Positions 54,095-64,000 of a stretch of 64,000 bases of DNA are shown here, one piece after another (positions within the stretch are counted from its first letter, which is position 1; each line of letters starts with the position of its first letter). The notes below the pieces were generated by a model. It made no database searches. It worked only from the letters and a program-made list of their open reading frames with translations, and had not been told where the DNA came from. The stretch is taken from assembly GCA_023375785.1 (NCBI GenBank), contig SZWC01000822.1, positions 8,074 through 72,073 on the forward strand, read 5' to 3'. This stretch comes from Penium margaritaceum. Its lineage: Eukaryota; Streptophyta; Zygnematophyceae; Desmidiales; Peniaceae. The translations under genes and the position numbers were made by a program.

Positions 54095-57000
54095 CTGGAA
54101 ACGGGTCTTTGACGACGAATTTGGCGATAGAGGAGCAGAACGTGCCTATGCACGTGAATCATGAAGGGTCAGCGAACGTTGGCGTGGCAGGCTATACTGC
54201 AGTTGGATCAACCTCTACGGCTTCGATGACCAACCCGGCCACAGATCCAATGGCAGTGAACTTGCCCTCCCTAATGACAGCCTCGACAATGAGAGCGGGA
54301 ACGAGAGGTGGCACCTGACAACAGGCGCAGATCAACGAGGAAGTGGTGAGTCGTATCTACGTGCTCGAGGGGATCAACAACCATCTACTCCAACAGCCCA
54401 GCATTGTGGTGGAGGCTCTTTGCAATGCAAGAGCAGGACAAGCGGTGCTTGTCGAGAGAAATTCCCAACTCTCGAGAGAACCCAAAAGTTTCTGGCTCTA
54501 CCGGAACCGTTTGATCCTGCAAATTCTAAAGGACTGACGGTTCGGATGTGGCTGACAGTTTTGAAGGCGTAATTCAATGCTGCTAGTGTCAACAAAGAAA
54601 AAAAAATATCGACATTGCAACCGCGCTTCTGCGTGGTACGGCGCTAAGTTGGTGGTCATGTGTAGAGATCGTCCAACAACAATATGAGACCGGCAGGACT
54701 TCATTGACGGTTAACAGCGCCCGTCTTACGTCACCAACCACGGCGTTCTATCCTTGGAGCAGATCAACCCACAATGGCAAGACGTACTAAGGCCACCGAC
54801 CGACTGGAACAAATCATCGCGCGCTATGCTTGCATGATTTGGACGACATAACAAGATTTCCAACGCACGATACAAGCTCCGGCGTCTCAGTCACTAGTCA
54901 GCATGGCAGAGTGCACGCGGAGATTCCGCGAGATCATCACCGGTGCAGACATCGCCCTCAACAAACTCTGTTTTCACTACAAAAATGGGCTCAAACGAGA
55001 CATCCAATGGACAGTTGTCATCTTTGGCATCCAGAACGACTCGTCCCATATGATCGCAGCAGCAGAGAGGATCAACAACACCAACTACAACACTCGGATC
55101 CCTAAATCCTACGGCTGGCGACCTCCTAACCACATTTTGTTTGGAAGCCAGTCTGGGGACTCATCAACTCCAATGGAAGTGGACTCCGTCGACCAAAGAG
55201 ACATGCAAACCTCCTACAACTACGAAAACGTCGAGCACATTGCTCGCACTTGTCGGAGCAAGCAGCAGGCCAAAAAGGAGGGGAATCCACAGAAAAATGT
55301 GTCGGGAAATGACAAAGGGCAGGAATGGAAGGCGCGACTCTTGTCTGTGAGGAACAATCCGCACCAAACAATCATCCATCTATATTTCCTACAACACCGC
55401 AGAGGGCTTCTGAGGTCACAAAGTTTGACTAGGGGTACGAGGACGACCAACAAGTGAGACTGCTAAAAACCCAACCTCGAGAATGCAAGAGTCGAAGAAC
55501 GGTACCGGCACTATTGAATGGAGCAGCTTCTCGTGGTTTTGTAAGCAACAACAGTTTTTAAGCTGGGTTTACAGACCAAAGCAGGGGTGTTTGAAGGAAA
55601 TCTTTCAACGGGAGATTTCACACATAGAAACTTTAAGAACCACTACGAGTATAGGTGGGAGATCTATGAGATGTTGCGGCCTGGAGGCCCTGTTGAATGC
55701 GTGATCACAAAATCATCCTCGGACGAGATTTCCTGTACCGACACAATCCGTAGGTTGACTAGAATAGTGGAACGTCTACGTAGAAACTGACGGTGCTAAA
55801 TGACAACTTCTGTGTGTGGGACGGAAGATGACAACTGCACCAGCAATGGTGGAAGCAGCGAAGAAAGCCATGGTAGCCAAAAAGCAACAACCTATGCAGC
55901 CAATACTGCTTAACGTGGCCAATACTGTATACAATGAGGAGCTTGTTCGTGGCTTGTACATCTCAAGCCAATAGAGGAAGCGGAAGTGGCACCACCTGAC
56001 TCACCATTGTCATCGCCCTCATCAGCCTCGTCGGCATGGACAAAGTTCGCAATGGTGCCCGAAGAGTTTGCACCACTTATCCAAGAGTTTGTGAGCGTTT
56101 TCCTCGATGAACTTCCGAAAACTCTACCACCTCAATGGGACATCGACCATCGCATCGAGCTAAAGCCAGGTAGCCGACCCATAGTTTGAGGGTCCTATGG
56201 GATGAGCCAACACTAACTTATCGAGTTGAAAAAGCAACTCGACAAGGTGCTCGGTCAGGGGTTCATTCGCCCATCCATGTCACCATATGCCGCACTAGTG
56301 CTGTTTGTAAAAAAGAGAACTGGTTGAATGTGGATGTGCTTGGACTATCAGGAGTTAAACAATCCTACCACCAAGAACCGCTTCCCTCTTTCCCGAGCCA
56401 ACAAACTCTTTGACCAACTCCAAGGTGCTCAGTTCCTCACAACGCAACAGTTATCAACAGATCTGCGTGGCAGATGGTAACATTGTGAAGATGGCGTTCC
56501 AAACTCACTATGGGCATTTTGAGTTCAAGGCAATGTCGTTCAAATTTACAAATACCCCGGCGATGTTCAAGGTGGCAATGAGTAACAGTTTTTGCCCATA
56601 GCTCAACAACTTTGCCATGGTGTACCTCAATGACATTCTTGTGTACAGCTGCACCCAAGAGGAGCACGATGGAGATCTTTGAAAAGTTCTCAAAGTTTTA
56701 CAAAGAGAGAAATTTTCCAGAGAAATCTCAAAGTGTGACTTTAATTGCTCTTCCATTGAGCTTTTCGACCACGTTATCAATGGCAGATGGAACATCGTGG
56801 ATAAAGAAAAGTGGCTGCAATCGCTGATTGGCCAACGCCAACCAAGGTTTGAGATGTTGTATTTTTCCTTGGCTTCTACAACTACTATTAGCGCTTTTTA
56901 CGGGATTACACCCGAGTGTCAGTGCCTCTCTCTGACCTCACTCGATAAGAGAACGAGTGGCGGTGGGAAGAGAACAAACAGGAAGAGTTCACCGCTTTGT

Positions 57001-57277
57001 AGAATGCTCTGACCTCGGCGCCAACCTTGCAATTGGATGATCCAACAGTTGACTCCGTCATGGCTACAAATGCCTCAGGTCAACCCCTTTGCACAGTCCT
57101 CCTACAGGACCATGGCAACGGTGCATAATCGGTCACATACATGTCTCAAAAGCTATGAGGACCAGTATTCAACTACGCCATACACGAGGAAGAAATGTTG
57201 GTAGCCATACATGTGTTAAAGACGTGGCGGTGTTATCTGGAGTGCCATCGATGCATCGTATGTACTGACCACCTATT
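54095..57277 (+). pseudogene. Gy1-d gag, protease, RT and RNase H start (fossil)
   Basis: Gag begins near 54109 (MTTNLAIEEQNVPMHVNHE). A C-terminal gag segment near 55220 reads NVEHIARTCRSKQQAKKEG. The RT entry FLDELPKTLPPQWDIDHRI lies near 56100, and the RT palm region near 56600 includes a YLNDILVYS-type catalytic loop. RNase H starts near 57060. Parallel blocks exist in Gy1-b. Confidence 0.82.
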
Positions 57278-57884
<607 letters not shown>

Positions 57885-57897
57885 CTGGTGTGAGGAC

Positions 57898-59732
57898 ATG
57901 AAGTGAGTGTGGTTGTATTATTTCCTCTCTACCGCGAGATCTATGCAGTGGGTTGTCTCCGATTGCCGCTGCTCCCATTGCCACTCCGGTTGCCATTGCC
58001 GCTTCCGCTCCTGCCGTAGTTCAAGATTCCTCTCTGCCAGCACATGATTGGTAGCACGGGCTTTGTGGGAGCTGATTACGTGTCGGCTTCTTCTCTTGGG
58101 CATGGTGCTGAACGACCATCTTTGCTTTGAGAAGCCGTTCGCTAACACGACCATTGTTGTGCGCACGCACACATCAACTATAGCAATCATAGCTGCAGCA
58201 GGGAACTTGCTGCACTGCCACGGATAGTCTTGTCCTCCACTATCTATGGCAATCGTGGCTGCATCTCATCATCTCCTCTTACAACAATCTCGTTCTCCAT
58301 GTCCACTGCGCCTACATTATCTTAGCAACAACAGTGTGAACGACGTTAGAGTGCTTCATTTGTTGCAACACCAAGAGTAACTACATCCATGGCAGTGGTG
58401 ACCATGACAACCGAGCTTGTGCTCCTAGCTGCTCCCTTGCCACCTTGCTTTCCAAAAGTGCTCCACTTATAACGCCAACAGCAGTTACCCTACCTTGCTG
58501 TCCATTTCACTACCCTGCAGTCATTGCCACTTAGGTCCCCATCCCAACCACAGTGTCACCGCTCCTCGGGGCTATGAAATCTTGTGGATTGGCTTTGGCT
58601 ACAGTCCATCCTACCACCCGGCAACTGCATGTGTGATAGCCGCAGCAATTGCGTCAACCGCCAGCCACCAGCATCAACGGCAACTGTAGTCACGGCAGCT
58701 GCAGTCACGGCAGCTGCAGTCACGGTAGCAGATGATCGCACCCCGGCTGCTTCGATGGCTATGACTGCCATGTTGGCGCAAAAGGAGGTTGCGGTTGCAC
58801 CGCCCGGGTCATACTACAAGGGCCATAGCGCGGGTCATCATACAAGGCATCATCGTGGGATGGTAGAGAGGTTGCCTGCATCCGAATGCTCGTCCCACCT
58901 TTGGCATTATCCTGTAAGAGACGTTCTCCCCACTTCTTCAACAACTTGGGGGGGAGAGTGAGTTTTCTAGGATTGAGGCAGCCACCACAAAATTCTTTGC
59001 CCACATCCCCAGAGACGTGGTTTCTGTAGCGGTCACTATCACCAGCGCTGCCTCTTTTGTGAAAGAAGTCGCAGCGACCTCAGGAGCCACCTTTATAGCC
59101 GCGGCTCACTTGTCCTGTACCCCTGCAACCACCTCATAGAGTTGTGCTACCAAAGCCTACACCGAAGTTGCTGTCTTCATCGGACCCATTGCTATAGTAG
59201 CTACTGAGATTTGCATATAGGTATACCCTATCGCATTGGCGATCACCTCTAGTACTCCGGCTGCTACATCTGCATCAGCTTCAATAGCAACATCCATTTG
59301 TACATCCACAGCCGCAGTAGTTACAACCCCATCGTCAACATCATCTTCGGTTTCTAGGGTGGTGACTGCTGTCATCTCCTTGACCGCTATCCTTGTGACT
59401 CTAGTGGTCGTGTCAGTCGCTGGTGGCATAGCACTAGAAGTTCCACCAGCATCTATAATTTCTATGCTTGTTGTTGTAGCAGCATCATCCATCCCTCCTC
59501 TTCTTTCTTTCATCCTCCCTTCTTCTGTTGCTTCCACTACTCGGCTGCTACTGTTGCACTCTTTTCCCCGCTGGTTGGTTCCCTGTTGTCTACACCCTCT
59601 CTTGTGTGGGCTGGGGTTGTGACATGTCCTACAACTCCCTTTCTACATGCAAAAGGCTTCCCTCATTTTTCTCATGCCCACTGGGGTGGGGGAAACTCTG
59701 CCAGAAACTTTTGGTAGAGCACCTTGCTCATC
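57898..59732 (+). repeat. Co1-b long leader, degenerate triplet composition
   Basis: About 1.8 kb without domain-bearing frames. It is rich in GCT/GCA/ACC triplets that open Ala/Thr-rich frames on both strands (for example 126 codons reverse near 59537). It matches the Co1-a leader in length and character. A short tandem repeat of GTCACGGCAGCTGCA lies near 58688-58730. Confidence 0.6.
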
Positions 59733-61500
59733 AGCATGTGTGGTGACGATGAGTCCCTCCTAGCAGACATGAAATGGCAGCTCAACCGCGCGTTTGACGC
59801 CCCACGTGATATTGAGGAGCGCCTCAAGCTCACTGTAGACAACCGCGCTGGCTTTGCTGATGAGGTCGCTGTCATTGTCCTCAAACACTTTCAAACAACA
59901 TCTAGCACTGCTGCCGCTCGCTCTACTAACTTTGGCTCCTCTTTTGCTCCCCCTGCTGCCAGCCACTCCTCTTCTGTTAATGCTACCGTCATCCCCGCTC
60001 TTGTACCACGGCAACATGACTTCTTTCCGCAGCCTCCTTTCCTCTTCCTAGGCCTTGCATTCTCCTCCTGGGAGGGGCAGTTTAGCGCCTGGGCTCAGAG
60101 TGAGTGCCTCTAGGAGTATGACTCCCCCCTGACCCTGTAGCTGACTCGCCTTTTATCCCTTTGCCTGATGAAGCCCCTAGTGCTATCCCCGTCCTTATCC
60201 CTGTCGCACCAGAGCACATCGTGGACAACGTTGGCATGTTCAACACCGGTCCTATTGGTGGTCGCAATGCAGATCCTCTCAGCGCCTATACTATGTTGCG
60301 CTACGGTAGTACAATAACCGGTTAGGCTATAGAGAGTGCTCTCATTGTGCAGTTTAACACGTTGTTGATGCGTGCTCACGAGACAGTCGATGCTTTTTGG
60401 GCTTGCGATCTCAAGCTTCTTCGTAAGACCGGTGAAGCTGCCCCTGGGCAGCTGTCTGCAGTCCTCAATATGGTCAACAGGCTTATGCCTAAGCTCCCTG
60501 ACATCCTTTGTAGCGTCGAAGCAGACGAGCTCCAACGCCTTGCCTCCCAGCCTATCCTTGTGCATTCGCCTCCAGGCGTTGGTGCCCTCTGGGACATCAC
60601 CGCCAAGCGTCTTGCATCATGCTGGACTAGTCTACGGAACAAGCGTCTCCATAGCTCTGTCGTCACGGGAGTTGCGGCTCTGACCATTGTTACGACTCCC
60701 TCCACTGCCTCCTCATCTTCCACCTCTCCTTCTTCCTCCAATAGCTCCACTGCCACTGCTCTTACCTCCCAGGGTTGTGAACACGGTCACGGCAGCGGAA
60801 ATGAGAAGGGGAAGGAGGGAGAGAGTAAGTGCATGCCTCTTCTTTCCATGTCCCTAGTGTTATGGTCTGATGGAACTGCGGCTCTCCTAAGTACTTGGCG
60901 CGTGCATTTCCCGCTTCCCTGGATGACCTTTGCCTCGTCCGTGCCATGCGGACCCACAGGGTGTGTGTTGCTGGTGCTTTTATGGCAGCTGTGTCTTCAT
61001 CTAGCTTGCTCTCTTCATCACCGTCAACAACAATGTCCTTGGTTTAGGGCTACAATGCCACAAGGGTTCCTTTTTTTCCTCCGTGGTCCCTTATCACTAG
61101 GATTGGCTACCCCTTACGGTGCTCCACCTTATGTGACTCCACCTTCGTCCATCTACACCGCCTCAGCGTGGCTCCCTCCTCCCTCTGGCATTATGACTCC
61201 GGCCACTATTACATTTGTCGCAGGTGACGGCGAGCGTCAACTAGAGCAGTCTCCGCTTCACCTCCTTTGCCTTTGTGATGAAGGAGGAGAGGGTGTTGCT
61301 TTGTTGGCCAGCGGTCTTACATGTCAAACAAACACAGATTTTTGTGGTTCACCCCCGGGTCATATGAGTGGGTCGTTGCCTCCCCCTGTTCTGTGGATTG
61401 AGCATTGGCAGTCCATCCTCCTCGCACACTGTCTTGCTGCCTCTACGTCCTCTCCCTGCTCTATTGGCACTGTGGCGACATGTAACATCCTGCCCCCTGC
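59733..61500 (+). pseudogene. Co1-b gag region (fossil)
   Basis: Starts at MCGDDESLLADMKWQLNRAF and continues with RLKLTVDNRAGFADEVAVIV, matching Co1-a near 9140. A further Gag block (AHETVDAFWACDLKLLRKTG, then ADELQRLASQPILVHSP) lies near 60370-60580. It would encode the particle shell. It is broken. Confidence 0.78.
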
Positions 61501-64000
61501 TTGTTCATTAGGTATCTTTTGGATCCTAGATTTTGGAGCCACCCACCACATGACGTCTGCGCATGCCTCATTTTTCTCCCTTGGCGCCGATGGTGATGTC
61601 TGCTTTGTTTGTACTGGGTCTGGTCAGTTACTCCTTGTCCAAGGTGTTGACATTTTTTGCTTTGTTGGTCCCGGTGGCGCTGTGTACCTTCTTGACATGC
61701 TGTACATCCCCTCTTTAGAGCTCAGCCTACTGTCGGTGTCCTCCTCGACGATCAACACATGAAATTCTCTGCTAGTCAAGGTGTTGGCACGATGCGTGTG
61801 AGTCCTCCTGATCGTGTTGTCCTACGTGGTGTGAGGTGTGGTAAACTGTATTGTGTTCCCCTTTTCTCCCCTTCTTCTACACCAGTTGGCACCTCATTTG
61901 CTCTTGTGGCTCCCTCTCTTTCTCCTTCTCTTGTCCATCTATTACACCGTCGCTTGGAGCATGTACAAACTGACACCATCTCTAGCATGCTACATCTCCA
62001 ACCTGCTTTAAGACTTTCCCCCTCTACCTTTTTTGCTCCCTGTCCCTCTCACTGCCTTGACTGTACTCAAGGCAAGATGCATCGCTCTCTTTTCTCCGAG
62101 TCCGAGTCCTAGTCTTGTTTCCTTCTTTGTTGTGTGCATGCCGATGTCATGGGTCTCCTTCTCCATGATCTCCTTGGTGATGTCGATCGGTACGTTTTGT
62201 GCCTCACAGATGATTTTTCTTGTTTTTGTTCGGTCTTTGCTCTTCGACAAAAGAGTGACATCTGCCATATTGTGGAAACTTGGCTTGCTCAGGCCAATTG
62301 GGCTTAACAGCGCTCACTGCGTGTCTTTTGCAATAATCGCGGTGGTGAGTTCCTTGGACCCACCGCCCGCTTTCTTGCATCCCAGGGGGTGTGTCTCAAG
62401 ACTGCTGCTCCCTACACACCCTAACAAAATGGAGTGTCCAAACACTTGAACCGCACCCTTGTGGAAGATGTCCGGACTCTCTTGCCAGAAGTCTGGTCTC
62501 CCCCGCTCTTTGCGTTTGAGGCCATGAGCTACATTACTTGGATTTGGAACCATGTACCCCGTGTTCCCCTTTCGCACTCTGTCACACCTATTGAGCGTTG
62601 GTACGGGGCTAGCGCCGACCTTCGGCTTGCCCGCGTTTGGGGTTGCATTGCCTCTGTGTGGTTGCTTGATGACTTACGCGATGGCAAGCTCTCCCCGCGG
62701 GGTCGTATGTGTCCATTCTTTGGTGCCTCGTCTCTATCAAAGGCTTGGCGCTTCTGGGATCCCGTCCGCCAGCCATCATTGAATCTTGCGATGCATTGTT
62801 CTTTGTGTCGGTCTTTCTTCGTGATATTGGCCACCTTTTGTTTGCTGCCTCCCTCCTACCCCTCTCTTGGTTGGGGAGGTAGGGATTTGGTTCTGTCATG
62901 CATGTAGTCCCTTTTACTATGGCCTTGTCATGTGCACCCTCTTCATTGTAGTCGCTCGGCGTGCCGCCTCCAATTTCTTCTCCCTCCTTGTTGTCATCTT
63001 GCTCGTCCGTGCACCAAACTCTCCGGTCACATCCTTGTCTGCCTCCGCATCGTTGCCACCAACCGCCAGCTCCCCGTCTCTGCATCCGAATGTCCCCGCA
63101 CGGACACATGACCATGCGACGCCAGACGCCTGTGTGACCTCAGATCCCCCTCGATCCATATGTGTCTCGCCCTTTATCCGTGGTGGATACATTCGTGTGC
63201 TCCCACACCACACCTCTAGCGTAACTGTTGAGTTCAATTGTCCATTCTGGTCCCAGACCGCTCCGTCACCTGCGGTACCCGCTCAATCTCCCGTCGTGCA
63301 TGCTCGGTATCCCATCGTGCCGACGGGCATGGATGCTCTTGGTCTTGTCGCTCATGTAGTCCACCCCAGTTCCGCTCTAGGCTACTCTCTATTCGTCTCT
63401 GAGAGCACGTGTGTAGTCGCTGCTGCGGCTACTATCGTTGTTGAGAGTCATGCCACCATTGGCCCACCATCCCTCTCCCCAAAGCCTCCCACAACTAGTC
63501 AGGCTTGCTCGGCCCCTGGTGCACCACAGTGGGAAGCAGCGATGCGTGATGAGTTGAAGGCCATCAACGACCATGCTCTGTACGAGCTGGTTAACCTACC
63601 CCCAGGACGCAATGCCATTGATGCGCTATGGGTCGTCACGTTCAAGTACGCGCTTGACGGAACAACTGACAAGTGCAAGGCTTGCCTCACAACGAAGGTA
63701 TTTTCCCAAGTACTAGGTGTTGACTTTGAGGAGACGTTTGTGCCAGTCGGCTGCTCCACCACTGCTCGAACCCTGTTGGTCCTCGTCACCCAGCATGATT
63801 GGGAGTTGGAACAGATGAACGTCAACGCCTTCCTCCATGGATTTTTAGATGAGGAAATCCATTTGGTTCAGTCCCCTGGGTTCTTCGATGGCACCTGCAC
63901 ACTCTGGCTACTGCAGAAGGCTCTTTATGACCTGAAGCAATCACCGCGAAGCTGGAACCAAGAGATCACATCCATGCTTGAGAAGGGTGGCTGCCGATGA
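61500..64000 (+). pseudogene. Co1-b protease, integrase and RT region (fossil, cut by window end)
   Basis: Protease with WILDFGATHHMTSAH near 61525. Pre-integrase zinc region with LLHRRLEHVQTDTISSML and CPSHCLDCTQGKMHR (about 61940-62090). Integrase core words near 62210-62450. A C-terminal region with a YITWIWNHVPRVPLSH-type segment near 62530. A Pro/Ser-rich linker (63000-63470). RT from QWEAAMRDELKAINDHALYE (63530) through WELEQMNVNAFLHG to PRSWNQEITSML at 63990. The remainder lies outside. Confidence 0.87.

Larger units (their letters stand above)
53424..57277 (+). mobile_element. Gy1-d: 5' part of a Gy1 gypsy copy, interrupted by Co1-b
   Basis: LTR 53424-53944, primer site near 53946-53957, gag, zinc-knuckle region, protease, RT and the start of RNase H. 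The sequence stops where the Co1-b LTR begins at 57278, so the rest may lie beyond the window. It is broken, with many disruptions. Confidence 0.83.

Noticed and set aside
51269-57277. A circularly permuted Gy1 copy from a two-LTR circle
   Set aside because: The two abutting LTRs are strongly diverged and the outer ends overlap by about 500 bases, which a single circle would not give.

Overview
This is repeat-rich eukaryotic nuclear DNA. The evidence is Ty1/copia and Ty3/gypsy LTR retrotransposons with chromodomains, a decayed LINE, a terminal-inverted-repeat DNA element and microsatellites. There are no operons and no prokaryotic gene layout. The element types suit a plant or green/charophyte alga with a large genome, but nothing here fixes the species. 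I found no convincing host gene in the 64 kb: essentially all recognisable coding sequence belongs to mobile elements.

Layout. 1-2471 is gene-free DNA holding a short DNA transposon (1008-1920, TTAA on both sides) and a cluster of hairpins (2197-2429). 2472-37422 is one old minus-strand gypsy chromovirus (Gy1-a) opened by later insertions. A minus-strand copia (Co1-a, 3399-11374) sits between its integrase and chromodomain. A plus-strand copia (Co2, 16636-37325) sits in its 5' LTR. Inside Co2's 5' LTR is a second gypsy chromovirus (Gy2, 16757-28849, minus). Inside Gy2's 5' LTR is a young copia (Co3, 22412-28026, plus) with one uninterrupted 1382-residue Gag-Pol frame. The Co2, Gy2 and Co3 insertions each keep an exact 5-bp target duplication, and LTR divergence falls with depth in the nest.

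37423-64000 is a patchwork: a 5' half of another Gy1 copy (37698-42024, with an unidentified insert in its LTR), an unidentified decayed stretch, a decayed L1-type LINE (about 43100-46560), a 3'-truncated minus-strand copia (Co4, about 46640-51268) with a tRNA-like SINE candidate in its LTR, a 3' half of a Gy1 copy (51269-53423), a 5' half of another Gy1 copy (53424-57277) abutting it LTR to LTR, and a second Co1 copy (Co1-b, 57278 to beyond the window end) inserted into that last gypsy.

The elements fall into four copia groups and two gypsy groups. Co1 and Co2 have primer sites like the 3' end of initiator tRNA-Met and very long, trinucleotide-rich leaders. Co3 and Co4 instead carry a site matching the anticodon arm of initiator tRNA-Met, the half-tRNA primer type known from Drosophila copia. 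Other features are several perfect palindromes with almost no spacer, a 36-bp minisatellite inside Co2, and two assembly scars (a poly-G-flanked gap at 12338-12451 and a single N at 22982 replacing about 103 bases).
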